Source: Ruminococcus sp.
GTDB lineage: Bacteria > Bacillota > Clostridia > Oscillospirales > Ruminococcaceae
Assembly: GCA_031262495.1 (NCBI GenBank)
Contig: JAISHV010000095.1
Coordinates: 1 to 64,000, forward strand
Direction: 5' to 3'
DNA length: 64,000 nt
The notes below the pieces were generated by a model. That model searched no databases, had not been told where the DNA came from, and was given only the letters and a program-made list of their open reading frames with translations. Positions 50,422 to 58,953 of this stretch are shown here, piece after piece. Position 1 is the first letter of the stretch; each line of letters begins with the position of its first letter. Made by a program: the position numbers and the translations under genes.

Positions 50422-51117
50422 TTATTTTTTTGTTTGAAATGCCAAAAATAAATCGGGGCGGCGCGATTTTGTAATTTCTATTGACATTTCTGTTCGCCAT
50501 TTCTTAATATTTGCGTGATGACCTGACATCAAAACATCGGGGACTTTCTTGTCATGCCAGACCTCGGGCTTAGAGTAATGAGGATATTCAAGCAAGCCGC
50601 TGTAGCAGCTTTCCTCTTCAAAACACACATCCTCGGGCAATACACCCTGAACCATACGCAAAATCGTATCGGTAACAACACAGGCAGGGAGTTCGCCGCC
50701 TGTTAAGACATAATCGCCGATAGAAATTTCTTCATTTACAATTTCTTCAAGTACTCGTTCATCTACACCCTCATAATGCCCGCAAAGAATGAAGATATTC
50801 GGAATCTGCGAAAGGGTTTGTGCTTTCTGCTGAGTGAAGACCTTGCCTTTAGGTGACATATAGATTACATAGGGGGCAGTACCTATTTGCGCCTTGACGT
50901 GCTCATAACAGCAAAAGATAGGTTCGCACTGCATAACCATACCTCTGCCGCCGCCGTAGGGCGAATCATCAACGCGCCTGTGCTTATTAAACGCAAAGTC
51001 ACGGATTTGATGTGTATGCACTTCAAACGCTTCTGTTTTTCTTGCGCGCCCTATAATACTTGTGTCTAAGACAGTTTCAACCATCTCGGGAAACAGTGTC
51101 GCAATGTCAATCCTCAT
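50422..51117 (-). CDS. trmD: tRNA (guanine-N1)-methyltransferase
   Basis: Makes m1G37 in tRNAs, preventing frameshifting. The 231-residue protein has the SPOUT knot motifs: IDIATLFPEMVETVLDTSII, DDSPYGGGRGMVMQCEPI, LCGHYEGVDERVLE and ISIGDYVLTGGELPA. The ATG at 51117 lies inside the end of rimM, so the two are coupled. The upstream partners usually found with it (rpsP, ffh) are not in this unit, and rplS does not follow. Confidence 0.95.
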   Translation of the reverse strand: MRIDIATLFPEMVETVLDTSIIGRARKTEAFEVHTHQIRDFAFNKHRRVDDSPYGGGRGMVMQCEPIFCCYEHVKAQIGTAPYVIYMSPKGKVFTQQKAQTLSQIPNIFILCGHYEGVDERVLEEIVNEEISIGDYVLTGGELPACVVTDTILRMVQGVLPEDVCFEEESCYSGLLEYPHYSKPEVWHDKKVPDVLMSGHHANIKKWRTEMSIEITKSRRPDLFLAFQTKK

Positions 51118-51676
51118 CGGCTTCAATAAGACCTTCCACAGTTTTTATCAAAATTTTCCGTGCCTCAATATCCGTAAATTTAACAAATTCAGCGACAGCG
51201 GGAATAAGGCTTATTTTGCCTTTTTTTGATTTTACATGATAAATATCGTGAGCACCGTTGGATGTAATTTCTGTGATTTCGCCGTAAACCTCTGCTGAAT
51301 CAATGTCGCATACTTCTATGCCTAATAAATCGGCGTGAAAATATGTTCCTACGGGTAATTTTATGTCATTTCGGTCAAGATAGAAAATTTTCCCGATATA
51401 AGTATGTGCAATTTCAACAGTATTAATGCCCGCTATTTTGAGTACGGCATTTGTTTTTCTGACAAAACCGCCGATTACGCTTACAGGAGTTTCGCCTTTA
51501 TTAAGATAAAGGGTTTTAAGGTTCACAAGGGTTTCAGGCGAATCACACATGGGTGAAATTACCACTTCGCCGTTTACGCCGAAAACTGAAATTACCTTTC
51601 CGGCTTCTAAAAATTGTTTGAATTTCAAATTAACACCGTAACGTTTATTGATAGAATTTTTCGCGTAAAAACGCAT
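51107..51676 (-). CDS. rimM: Ribosome maturation factor RimM
   Basis: Assists 30S maturation. The family N-terminus (FLEAGKVISVFGVNGEVVI) starts near residue 22 of the open frame. The C-terminal PRC-barrel includes DLLGIEVCDIDSAEVYGEI and SLIPAVAEFVKF. The ATG at 51676 lacks a clear ribosome site. A TTG at 51628 would give the more usual N-terminus (protein of 173 residues), so the true start is uncertain. Confidence 0.85.
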   Translation of the reverse strand: MRFYAKNSINKRYGVNLKFKQFLEAGKVISVFGVNGEVVISPMCDSPETLVNLKTLYLNKGETPVSVIGGFVRKTNAVLKIAGINTVEIAHTYIGKIFYLDRNDIKLPVGTYFHADLLGIEVCDIDSAEVYGEITEITSNGAHDIYHVKSKKGKISLIPAVAEFVKFTDIEARKILIKTVEGLIEADED

Positions 51677-51780
51677 ATGATACGTTTACTACCTTTTCGT
51701 ATGAGCTGAGTTGTAAGCATATAAAATCTTTCAGACAAGCCGCTTGTTTGAAAATTTATTCATGATTATTAGGAGTAAAT

Positions 51781-52647
51781 ATGTCTCGTTTGTATCGCAC
51801 CGATATTGCCGTTGAACTCATAGATGAAGATGCACACCCGCTTCCAAGCGGCGTAAACCGCAATGTCCGCGAGAAAAAGGCAACAAAAGTAACAGAAATA
51901 ACCATCAAAGACAGACAAGCCGCTTCAAAAATCGGAAAACCTCAGGGACGTTACGTAACGATAGAGACACACAGACTTTCGGCTGAATCGGATGTGTTTA
52001 ATGAGCAAGTGTCAGATATTGCCGAAGAGATAGAAAAATTGACCCTTTGCAGGGATAAAAGCGTACTTATAGTCGGTCTGGGGAATTCGGATATTACGCC
52101 TGATTCGTTAGGTCCGCGTGTTGCGTCACAAATTTTGGTAACACGTCATCTCCACAATGAAAAATTGCCCCCAAGTTTACGTATTCACACACTAAACAGT
52201 ATTTCAGCCGTAACCCCGGGTGTTTTGGGGCAAACAGGCATTGAGGCGGCTGAATCGGTTCAGGCAATTGTGTCAATGATAAATCCGGGATGTGTTTTTG
52301 TGGTTGACGCGTTAGCTTGCGCCGATATATCGCGTTTAGGGAGCACCATTCAGCTCACAGATACAGGGATTTCACCCGGCTCAGGCGTTCAGAACCGCCG
52401 CAAAGAGTTGTCAGCTGTAACACTGGGCGTACCTGTTTACGCTTTCGGCGTACCGACTGTAATTGATATGCACACAATAGCCGAAAACATAACAGGGCGC
52501 ACACCTGATAATCATTTGCCGAATATGATGGTAACCCCGCGTGACGTAGATAAGATAGTAGAACGCTCAGCAAGGCTGTTAGCCTACGCCATAAACAAAG
52601 CCACACAACCGTCGCTGTCGATAGAGGATATTACGGCACTAAAATAG
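51781..52647 (+). CDS. gpr: GPR endopeptidase (spore protease)
   Basis: Degrades small acid-soluble spore proteins at germination. The 288-residue protein has a short propeptide region (RTDIAVELIDEDA), the segment VGLGNSDITPDSLGPRVA and VVDALACADISRLGSTIQL with the aspartates assigned to the active site in this family, and VTPRDVDKIVERSARLL. It is shorter than Bacillus GPR (about 370). TTAGGAG precedes the ATG. Its TAG stop is the first part of a heptamer array. Confidence 0.93.
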   Translation: MSRLYRTDIAVELIDEDAHPLPSGVNRNVREKKATKVTEITIKDRQAASKIGKPQGRYVTIETHRLSAESDVFNEQVSDIAEEIEKLTLCRDKSVLIVGLGNSDITPDSLGPRVASQILVTRHLHNEKLPPSLRIHTLNSISAVTPGVLGQTGIEAAESVQAIVSMINPGCVFVVDALACADISRLGSTIQLTDTGISPGSGVQNRRKELSAVTLGVPVYAFGVPTVIDMHTIAENITGRTPDNHLPNMMVTPRDVDKIVERSARLLAYAINKATQPSLSIEDITALK

Positions 52648-52753
52648 AGGTTAGAGGTAAGAGGTTAGAGGTAAGATTATGAGAATTTCGTGCTATACCT
52701 TATTAGAGGCAGTTAGTTGCTCTAACCTTTAACATCTAACTTCTAACCTCTAT
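52644..52753. repeat. Heptamer-armed hairpin element B
   Basis: Left arm ATAGAGGTTAGAGGTAAGAG, right arm TAACATCTAACTTCTAACCT with end CTAT. The 50-base centre is identical to that of element A 12 kb away. It supplies the gpr stop codon on the left and begins just after the stop of the convergent gene on the right. Confidence 0.88.
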
Positions 52754-52755
52754 GT

Positions 52756-54525
52756 TTATTGGTAAATCGCTGTCACAACCGTATCTTCGGTAATATTCGT
52801 AAGCGGTTTATCCCAGCCGGAAAACGCTTGACCTAAACGGTTCGGCGTGGGTGTGAAGGGCGGTATAACCGTTTCTCCGTGCTTTACGTCAACATAAACG
52901 GCAGTGCCGTCTATGATGAAGGTAACTTCATGTATCTGCGGTGCTGTAAAGATAGCAGTAATAACCGTATCGGCAGTTATATTTTCAAGGGGTTTATCCC
53001 AGCCGGTGAAGGGATTGCCTACGCTGTCCTGTACGGGATAAAACGGCGGCAAGGCTGTTCCTCCGTGGGCTACATCAAATGGGTACTGCATACCGTCGAT
53101 AACGAATGTTACGGTATGAGTTACCGACTGCATAGGCACAAGAATTGCAGTAATCGTAATGTCATCGGTAATATTTGTAAAGTCTTTATCCCAGCCCTCA
53201 AAGATATAACCCGGGATTTCAAGTGAAGTTTGAAGTTTCGCCGATTCGCCGTCATTAACGGTAATCGTACGCGATTGGTCGAGTACTACAACGGTAACAT
53301 TATGTTTTATGGTGTCGTCACCGCCGCCGGGCAGAGTAACTGTCGGGTCGATAGGCTCAAGGATTGCCGTAATTGTGCAGTCGGAAGTAATATTCGTAAA
53401 CGAACCTTGCCATCCTTTGAATATAAACCCTTCAATTTCTGGGTCGGCAGGTTTTTCAAGTGAGCCGCCGTAGGGCACTTCATAAATGCTTTCTTCCTCG
53501 CCCATAACAAGTAAAACCGTCAGAGTTTCGCCCGCGTGGGGGTTCGCTGTCGTTGTTGCGGCTGTGGTTGTCGTAGTTGTTGTGGTGCGCGGGGGGGCGG
53601 CTGTGACAGGCGGTGTCGTGAAACTTGTATTCGGAGGTGCTGCCGTCACTTCGGGCGGAATAGTTGTCACATCGGTACTTATCGGGGTTGCCGTAACAAC
53701 AGGCTCACTGACTGTCGGGGTTGTAGGCTGTTCTGTAGTGGTAAGACCGTAGGAAGCCGCTTCATATGCCGTCCGCAGGTCAGCTATCGGATATGTAAAT
53801 TCATCCTCAAGCAGCTGTGCGCACGTAATAAGTTCGCGTAAATCCTCGCCGCTCACCGCCGACAATAAGAATTCCGTATTAAGATATTCAAAAGCCGGAC
53901 CGAGTTCACTCGTTACAACACAAGCGGTGCGTCTGGGCATCAGCGGTTCAGGCTGATTTACATCATTACCCGCCGAATCCAAAAGCTGTAAGATTAAATT
54001 AAACGGCAATTGGCTCTTAGGGTTAACTCTGCCGTAATAGTCAAAAACATTGGTATAATTCTTGTTTTCGTTTGTATAATACTGAACCGTTGAAACACTG
54101 TTATTGACGTTCAGTTCGCAGTTTGCCGTGCGGACATTAATGCCGCCTTTGCTTTCGCCGGACAGATTGCAAAACATCGAACCGTAAACCAAAAGCAGTT
54201 CGCCGTCATTTGAGCCGCCGAATTTTGAGCTGACTATCACACGGGAGTTGCTTCCGATAACGATATAGTTATCCTCAGAGTTCTCTTTGCCCTTATATGT
54301 TATCGTAAAGGATGAGTTGTCTCCGACAGTGATAGTATCTCCGACAGATAACAACAGGTCAGCCGATGCCGGGGAATTCCCGTCTTCGTCCATGATACTC
54401 ACCGAACCCGAAACAGATGTGCCGTAAAGCCCCGCTGTTGTGCCGGAGGTGAGAATTATTATGGTTGCAATAACCGCGACGACGGCGACAGATGCCGCGA
54501 TTATAGGGATTTTCATATTTTGCAT
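52756..54525 (-). CDS. Membrane-anchored protein with FecR-like domain, Thr/Pro linker and four beta-repeats
   Basis: The 589-residue protein has an N-terminal anchor helix (IPIIAASVAVVAVIATIIIL), a FecR-like domain (about 35-150: LLLSVGDTITVGDNSSFTI, VNVRT-like segments), and a Thr/Pro-rich linker at about 265-330. Four C-terminal repeats of about 58 residues follow, each ending in a form of GWDKPLTNITEDTVVTAI, related to InlB B repeats. It is probably displayed outside the membrane. AAGGAG precedes the ATG. It lies 54 bases after a second FecR protein gene in the same operon. Confidence 0.75.
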   Translation of the reverse strand: MQNMKIPIIAASVAVVAVIATIIILTSGTTAGLYGTSVSGSVSIMDEDGNSPASADLLLSVGDTITVGDNSSFTITYKGKENSEDNYIVIGSNSRVIVSSKFGGSNDGELLLVYGSMFCNLSGESKGGINVRTANCELNVNNSVSTVQYYTNENKNYTNVFDYYGRVNPKSQLPFNLILQLLDSAGNDVNQPEPLMPRRTACVVTSELGPAFEYLNTEFLLSAVSGEDLRELITCAQLLEDEFTYPIADLRTAYEAASYGLTTTEQPTTPTVSEPVVTATPISTDVTTIPPEVTAAPPNTSFTTPPVTAAPPRTTTTTTTTAATTTANPHAGETLTVLLVMGEEESIYEVPYGGSLEKPADPEIEGFIFKGWQGSFTNITSDCTITAILEPIDPTVTLPGGGDDTIKHNVTVVVLDQSRTITVNDGESAKLQTSLEIPGYIFEGWDKDFTNITDDITITAILVPMQSVTHTVTFVIDGMQYPFDVAHGGTALPPFYPVQDSVGNPFTGWDKPLENITADTVITAIFTAPQIHEVTFIIDGTAVYVDVKHGETVIPPFTPTPNRLGQAFSGWDKPLTNITEDTVVTAIYQ

Positions 54526-54579
54526 ACAAAATACTCCTTGCGAGTTTTTTATAAACTCGAGTTAATTTAGGTCTTACTC

Positions 54580-55749
54580 TTATTCGTCAATGAAAATATT
54601 GTCATTATCAATTGAATCATTATCAATTGTATTACCGGGTTCTGTCCACCATGTTTGCCCTGTATATTCGGTCATTTCACCGAGTGTAGAGACTGTCGTA
54701 GGTAAGGTTTCTATAATCTCTGCGGTTGTCACAGCTTCCACCGTGGTTGTCGTAGCAGGTGTTGTCGAAACAGTAACAATGCTTATAATCTCTTGTTCAC
54801 TGTTGAATTCGGGGATTGTAGGCGATGATGCTGTCGGGTAATTACTCTTTACAACCTCTTTATAAGCGGCGTTGAGTTCAAGCGGCGGTATACCGATATT
54901 TTTGTCGTTTGAAATTCTGACAAGCTCCGACAAAGTCAGTTCAGGGAGGCTTTTAAGGTTAAGTTCTGCATTAATCATGCCGAAACGCGAGGTCTTCTCC
55001 ATTGTGACAAGGCGGGAATTCTTGAGTTCCCCGAGTAGCATCTGCTGTCCGTTCGGAGCACCCTCCCAGTCATATAACTGAACATAGGGCGCGCCCGTGA
55101 AAACCTGTATATCGGTTATTTTAGCGGGACTCTCGTCAGCATAGTCGTCATAATATTCGGTGAATGCCCTCATAACGCCGTTTTTAACGTCGATTGAGGA
55201 ATTCGGGGTATTTACTCTGAACAGGTCTTTTTCGCCTATGGTGTTGTCAATACGGACTATCACAGAGCCGTAAACGACATTCGCAGATACAGCACCCTGT
55301 CCTTCAATATTCGTGTAATCTATGTAAAGCTGACTGCCGGGTTCGACAATCAAGAATTTATCCGGGTCAATACGCAGTTTAGCTCTGCCGTTATCTGCTA
55401 CAGTAACAATGTCGCCTGAATGAACAGCGGAATTTTTTGTTCCGGTATATTTTTTAAAATCCCGCTCAATAGACACACTGCCCTGTATTTCGGTAATCTT
55501 TATAATGCGGGTTTTCAGTCCGCCGACAGAGAGTGCAACCAAAACAGCGATAATAAGTACGATAACGATACAGATAAGCCCCATAATAAATATGAGCATA
55601 TTCTCGTGAATATAATCCGTTATCTTTTTCGCGGTTTTTGTCACTCGCTGAGGGACAACCGATTCTTTTAAGTCAGAGAGGGTTTGTCCGGCAGTCTCTG
55701 CTGCCTTTTTGGGGAGTTCACCGATTATATCGGTTATTTTTTTAGCCAT
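54580..55749 (-). CDS. FecR-domain membrane protein
   Basis: A 389-residue protein with a cytoplasmic N-terminal helical segment (MAKKITDIIGELPKKAAETA), one membrane helix at about 52-77 (FIMGLICIVIVLIIAVLVAL), then an extracytoplasmic FecR-like domain (IIKITEIQGSVSIERDFKKY, VHSGDIVTVADNGRAKLRI, DLFRVNTPNSSIDVKNGVMR). A Thr-rich C-terminal region follows. The ATG overlaps the end of the PHP gene by 8 bases, linking it to the hydrogenase operon. No sigma factor gene is adjacent, so a classical FecR-sigma system is not supported. Confidence 0.75.
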   Translation of the reverse strand: MAKKITDIIGELPKKAAETAGQTLSDLKESVVPQRVTKTAKKITDYIHENMLIFIMGLICIVIVLIIAVLVALSVGGLKTRIIKITEIQGSVSIERDFKKYTGTKNSAVHSGDIVTVADNGRAKLRIDPDKFLIVEPGSQLYIDYTNIEGQGAVSANVVYGSVIVRIDNTIGEKDLFRVNTPNSSIDVKNGVMRAFTEYYDDYADESPAKITDIQVFTGAPYVQLYDWEGAPNGQQMLLGELKNSRLVTMEKTSRFGMINAELNLKSLPELTLSELVRISNDKNIGIPPLELNAAYKEVVKSNYPTASSPTIPEFNSEQEIISIVTVSTTPATTTTVEAVTTAEIIETLPTTVSTLGEMTEYTGQTWWTEPGNTIDNDSIDNDNIFIDE

Positions 55750-56464
55750 TTTGCTTCTTCATAAGCGCGTCCAATACGCCTTTTACAGTTTTTTCGTTAG
55801 CATTAAGAAAATGTTCGGGTTCACTGATGTCTTCAAGGTAGTGTGCATCGGAGTCGGTGATGATATTGCAATTTTTTAAGTAAGGGTTTTCTGAAATAAG
55901 TCTTTCGGTAAATCCTGTATGTTTAATTTCAGCGCATTTAAACTCACTGTCAGGCGGGATAAATCCCATATTTGAGAGCAGACTTGTGGTAGATTTATCA
56001 ATATGTGCGGGAATCATTATCCCGCCGAAGTCAGTTACGGTTTTATAAACCTCATCAAACCCGATTGAAGTTGCGGAAATAAGCAGGAGCGGTTCAGTTT
56101 TATAGATATTGTCATCTTTGTCGGCGTACTGTTGTTTTCCGAAGATTTTTTCGTCATTCGGGAAATTTAAGAGTCTTTTGTAAACATATTCCGAAAACGC
56201 TTCGGCGTTAGCTATATTATAAAACAGACAAAGCACATGGGCTTCTTCTGCTGTAGTCAATTCCATTCCGGGTATAGCTAAAATCCCGTATTCGGCGGCA
56301 AGTTCAGATACCGCTTTGCAGTTGCCGCAGGAATTATGGTCGGTGACGGCGATTACGTCAAGTCCTTTGAGTGCCGCCATCCCCACGATATTTGAGGGGA
56401 GGCTGTCATCACTCCCGCAAGGGCTTAAACAGGAATGTATATGCAAATCATAGCTTAATTTCAT
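55742..56464 (-). CDS. PHP-domain phosphoesterase
   Basis: A 240-residue PHP-fold protein with metal motifs DLHIHSCLSPCG, VIAVTDHNSCGN, PGMELTTAEEAHVLCLF, MIPAHIDKS and IITDSDAHYLED. It could act on a nucleotide or sugar phosphate, but the substrate is unknown. I start it at the ATG at 56464, where homology begins; the frame opens 54 bases earlier inside the DRTGG gene. PHP genes of this type recur beside DRTGG and sensory-type hydrogenase genes in Clostridia and Thermotogae. Confidence 0.88.
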   Translation of the reverse strand: MKLSYDLHIHSCLSPCGSDDSLPSNIVGMAALKGLDVIAVTDHNSCGNCKAVSELAAEYGILAIPGMELTTAEEAHVLCLFYNIANAEAFSEYVYKRLLNFPNDEKIFGKQQYADKDDNIYKTEPLLLISATSIGFDEVYKTVTDFGGIMIPAHIDKSTTSLLSNMGFIPPDSEFKCAEIKHTGFTERLISENPYLKNCNIITDSDAHYLEDISEPEHFLNANEKTVKGVLDALMKKQNG

Positions 56465-56471
56465 AAAAAGG

Positions 56472-56822
56472 TTACTTCTGGTGATTAATAAGCTTATTGG
56501 ACAAATCAGCCGCTTCAAAGACAGGCAATTCGGTACGAATCACGGTAATATCGTTTTCACGTGCTTTATCCAAGGATTTTTCGTCGATTGCCGCATTTTC
56601 GGCAAGCACTAAACAGCCGCCGTCAGTCAGTTCCATCACGGCTATCGAATTGATGTTGCCCATGACGGTTACCCAGACAGAACCGTGCGGATTACGCGCC
56701 ATGGCGAATGACAACAAATCACAGCAGAAAATTTTAGTTAATGTTATGCTGTCGGTATTTTCAGAACGGTTTAATACGGTAAATTCAGGGGGTAATTTTT
56801 CAATATATTCAGATAAAGTCAC
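56472..56822 (-). CDS. DRTGG-type domain protein (second copy)
   Basis: A 116-residue single-domain protein of the DRTGG-like fold found with sensory hydrogenases: FCCDLLSFAMARNPHGSVWV, INSIAVMELTDGGCLVLAEN and ARENDITVIRTELPVFEAAD. It is related to the product of 58950-59300 (same length and segment order). The fold often binds adenine nucleotides, but no function is proven here. Lies between the hydrogenase and PHP genes. Confidence 0.78.
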   Translation of the reverse strand: MTLSEYIEKLPPEFTVLNRSENTDSITLTKIFCCDLLSFAMARNPHGSVWVTVMGNINSIAVMELTDGGCLVLAENAAIDEKSLDKARENDITVIRTELPVFEAADLSNKLINHQK

Positions 56823-56838
56823 AAAAAAACCTCAAAAT

Positions 56839-58134
56839 TTAATTTTTAACAGACGAAAGATCACTATTCTGACTCCTGACCTCTGATATCTGATTTCTGT
56901 TTTTGTATATGCAATCTTTTTCTTCCGCTCTGCCCATAACCACGTCTTCTGCCAAGGCTTTACAGCTCGGTGCACCGCACGCGCCGCAGTCAAGACAGGG
57001 CAAGCGGTTTAAGATTTCGTCAATCTGTGACATTTTGCGGATGCTGTCTTTCATGTTGTCGCCTATTCTGAATACAGGGAGATACTCTATTTCGGAATCA
57101 AGGAAGAGTTCTTTTTCGTCGCCCGGTTTAACGTGGCTGCCTGTGACGGGCAAATATTTCCGCAGACGATTGATTTTGGCGCGTGCAACATAGGGGTTTT
57201 CGACATTGAGCGTTCCGCCGACACAACCGCCCGGGCAAGCATTGAGTTCAACAAAATCAAGGTTTGAGATTTTACAGTCTTCAAGGTCTTCTAAAACGTG
57301 AATGACGTTTTCTATACCGTCAGCGGCTAAGTAGTTGTCGGTGAGCAGTCCCCCGCATTCGCCGCCGCTCTTGCTCCAGCTTACGCCGATTTTGCCCGAA
57401 GCAGAAATTTCAGCCGCTGCAGCAGTCGGTATGTCGTCAGTCTCTTTCATATGCGGCAACAGCAAGGGGTAAATATCTTTTATCGCTAAAACGCGGTCAA
57501 CTTCTGATTTTTCAATAGCTATAGGTGATTTAACAGATGTATTTTTAGCAGGGCACGGTGAAATAAAGAATATCCCGATTTTTTCACGCGCTAAGCCTGT
57601 CCGCTCTATAGCCCGTCTCAAGGCAAATTTAGCCGCAACATCCATTGGCGACGAAATCGGCAGCAGCCGCTCTAAGAGATTCGGAAACCGTACGCGAATA
57701 AGTCTTACGACAGATGGGCAGGCAGTGCTGATAAAGGGGCGGTCAAAGCCATGTTCGGCTATATATTTGCGTGAAATTTCGGAGACCATTTCAGCCCCTG
57801 CGGCGACTTCATAAACATCATCAAATCCGAGTTCCAACAAAGCGCGAAGCACAATCCCCGTGTCGTCGATATTATTATACTGTGCATAAAGCGTGGGGGC
57901 GGGTAAAGCTACTTTATATTCAAAGTCGTCCATAGACGAAATCGGGTCATAGACGGGCAATTTAGCGTGATGCGGGCATATGCGAATACATTCGCCGCAG
58001 TCAATACAAAAATCCGTAATAATCCGCGCCTTACCCTCACGTACCCTTATAGCCTGTGTAGGACAGCGTTTTATGCAGTTTATACAGCCCATACACTTAG
58101 TAGAGTCAAGCTGTACAGAGTTATACTTCTTCAA
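56839..58134 (-). CDS. [FeFe]-hydrogenase-like protein, putative sensory type
   Basis: A protein of 431 residues with two N-terminal [4Fe-4S] motifs (CMGCINCIKRCP, CIDCGECIRICP), a hydrogenase H-cluster domain, and a C-terminal CLDCGACGAPSCKALAED cluster motif. The H-cluster cysteines are present (STACPSVVRL, FISPCPAKNTS, ELNACPGGCVGG), but the proton-relay cysteine that precedes the first ligand in catalytic enzymes is alanine. I chose the TTG at 58134, with AAAGGAGGG upstream; the frame to 58287 reads through GAATGTC repeats. The last 15-20 residues (NQISEVRSQNSDL) are heptamer-array encoded. Confidence 0.85.
   Translation of the reverse strand: MKKYNSVQLDSTKCMGCINCIKRCPTQAIRVREGKARIITDFCIDCGECIRICPHHAKLPVYDPISSMDDFEYKVALPAPTLYAQYNNIDDTGIVLRALLELGFDDVYEVAAGAEMVSEISRKYIAEHGFDRPFISTACPSVVRLIRVRFPNLLERLLPISSPMDVAAKFALRRAIERTGLAREKIGIFFISPCPAKNTSVKSPIAIEKSEVDRVLAIKDIYPLLLPHMKETDDIPTAAAAEISASGKIGVSWSKSGGECGGLLTDNYLAADGIENVIHVLEDLEDCKISNLDFVELNACPGGCVGGTLNVENPYVARAKINRLRKYLPVTGSHVKPGDEKELFLDSEIEYLPVFRIGDNMKDSIRKMSQIDEILNRLPCLDCGACGAPSCKALAEDVVMGRAEEKDCIYKNRNQISEVRSQNSDLSSVKN
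56866..56900. repeat. Heptamer array inside the 3' end of the hydrogenase gene
   Basis: On the minus strand it reads CAGAAATCAGATATCAGAGG and continues with TCAGGAG and TCAGAAT, 7-base period. It encodes the C-terminal tail. Confidence 0.7.
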
Positions 58135-58197
58135 TTTACAGCCCTCCTTTGCCACTTTGTACCGGCTTAAAACTTTACTATGATAATTCATTTTTTT

Positions 58198-58310
58198 AAA
58201 TGTCTGTGAATGTCCGTTTGAATGTCTGTGAATGTCGCGTTTGAATGTCGGATGAATGTCACTCTGCGATGTCAATATGTATGTCACGTTTGAATGTCAC
58301 GGCTTCGATG
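58198..58310. repeat. Spaced GAATGTC array, copy 3
   Basis: At least six GAATGTC words with variable spacers between the hydrogenase and HATPase genes of one operon. It shares GTTTGAATGTCACGGCTTCG-type phrases with the copy at 16.7 kb. Confidence 0.75.
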
Positions 58311-58318
58311 TCTTGCAG

Positions 58319-58387
58319 GGGGTGAGGGGCGAGGGGGCGGCTATCTATCGTGGCAGGCAAGACGCCGCCCCCTCTCCCCTACACCCC
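58319..58387. repeat. Large GC-rich hairpin, copy 3
   Basis: Arms of about 23 bases (GGGGTGAGGGGCGAGGGGGC with near-complement) enclose the loop CTATCTATCGTGGCAGGCAA. The loop and stem base match the hairpin at 16756-16813. C-rich sequence and CCCCCTGTGGGAG follow, also shared. No gene lies in 58135-58536. Confidence 0.78.
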
Positions 58388-58432
58388 CTGCACCCCCTAC
58401 CCCTCTCCCCCTGTGGGAGTGAATACCTCTTC

Positions 58433-58461
58433 TGTAGGGGCGACCGCCCTCGGTCGCCCGC
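58433..58461. repeat. TGTAGGGGCG-type palindrome
   Basis: TGTAGGGGCGACCGCCCTCG runs into GTCGCCCG. This is the same word set, in another order, as at 49053-49080. Confidence 0.6.
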
Positions 58462-58501
58462 ATATTCTAAACGCTGTGCGGGTTACTGATAAACGCGGTG
58501 T

Positions 58502-58541
58502 TCATAATCTAACATCTAATCTCTAAAATCTAACCTCTATA
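58502..58541. repeat. Heptamer array supplying the HATPase stop codon
   Basis: On the minus strand ATAGAGGTTAGATTTTAGAG and continuation to AGATTATGAA. The TAG within ATAGAGG ends the HATPase gene. Confidence 0.75.
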
Positions 58542-58953
58542 TTTTCACCGTCATAAGTACCGTCGTCCCCACCCCAAGAGTGGTAGTAATATCCATACTG
58601 TCGCTGTATTTTTTCATATTCGGGAGTCCCATACCTGCGCCGAAACCTAACTGGCGAATATTGTCAGGGGCGGTCGAGAAACCCTCTTGCATAGCTTTTT
58701 CTATATCCGGTATACCCGGACCTTTATCTGCCAAAATCATTGTCACAGTATCTTCGTCAACTGTTACGGTGATTTTCCCGCCCTCGGCGTGGATAACCAT
58801 ATTTATTTCACCCTCATACATAGCGATGGCAACTTTTCTCACCGCTTCATGAGGTACATTCATCTGTTTTAAACGCTTTTTTATATCGGCAGAGGCTTCA
58901 CCGGCACGGGTAAAATCATCTGCATTAACGTCATAGTTGAATTCTATATTCAT
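58537..58953 (-). CDS. HATPase anti-sigma-factor-like ATP-binding protein
   Basis: A 138-residue GHKL ATPase domain of the RsbW/SpoIIAB type. It shows the N box (AIAMYEGEINMVIHAEGG), the G1 region DKGPGIPDIEKAM and G2 GFGAGMGLPNMKKYSD. It could act as a kinase or anti-sigma regulator downstream of the hydrogenase sensor. The ATG overlaps the preceding DRTGG stop (ATGA) and has AGGCGG upstream; the frame opens 45 bases earlier. The stop codon comes from a heptamer array. Confidence 0.88.
   Translation of the reverse strand: MNIEFNYDVNADDFTRAGEASADIKKRLKQMNVPHEAVRKVAIAMYEGEINMVIHAEGGKITVTVDEDTVTMILADKGPGIPDIEKAMQEGFSTAPDNIRQLGFGAGMGLPNMKKYSDSMDITTTLGVGTTVLMTVKI

Noticed and set aside
40209-52753. 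Heptamer arrays considered as CRISPR
   Set aside because: The units are 7 bases with no spacers and no cas genes are present.
58135-58287. N-terminal extension of the hydrogenase-like protein
   Set aside because: The extension translates GAATGTC repeats (HPTFKRDIHRHSNGH), while a TTG with AAAGGAGGG upstream fits the ferredoxin-domain start.
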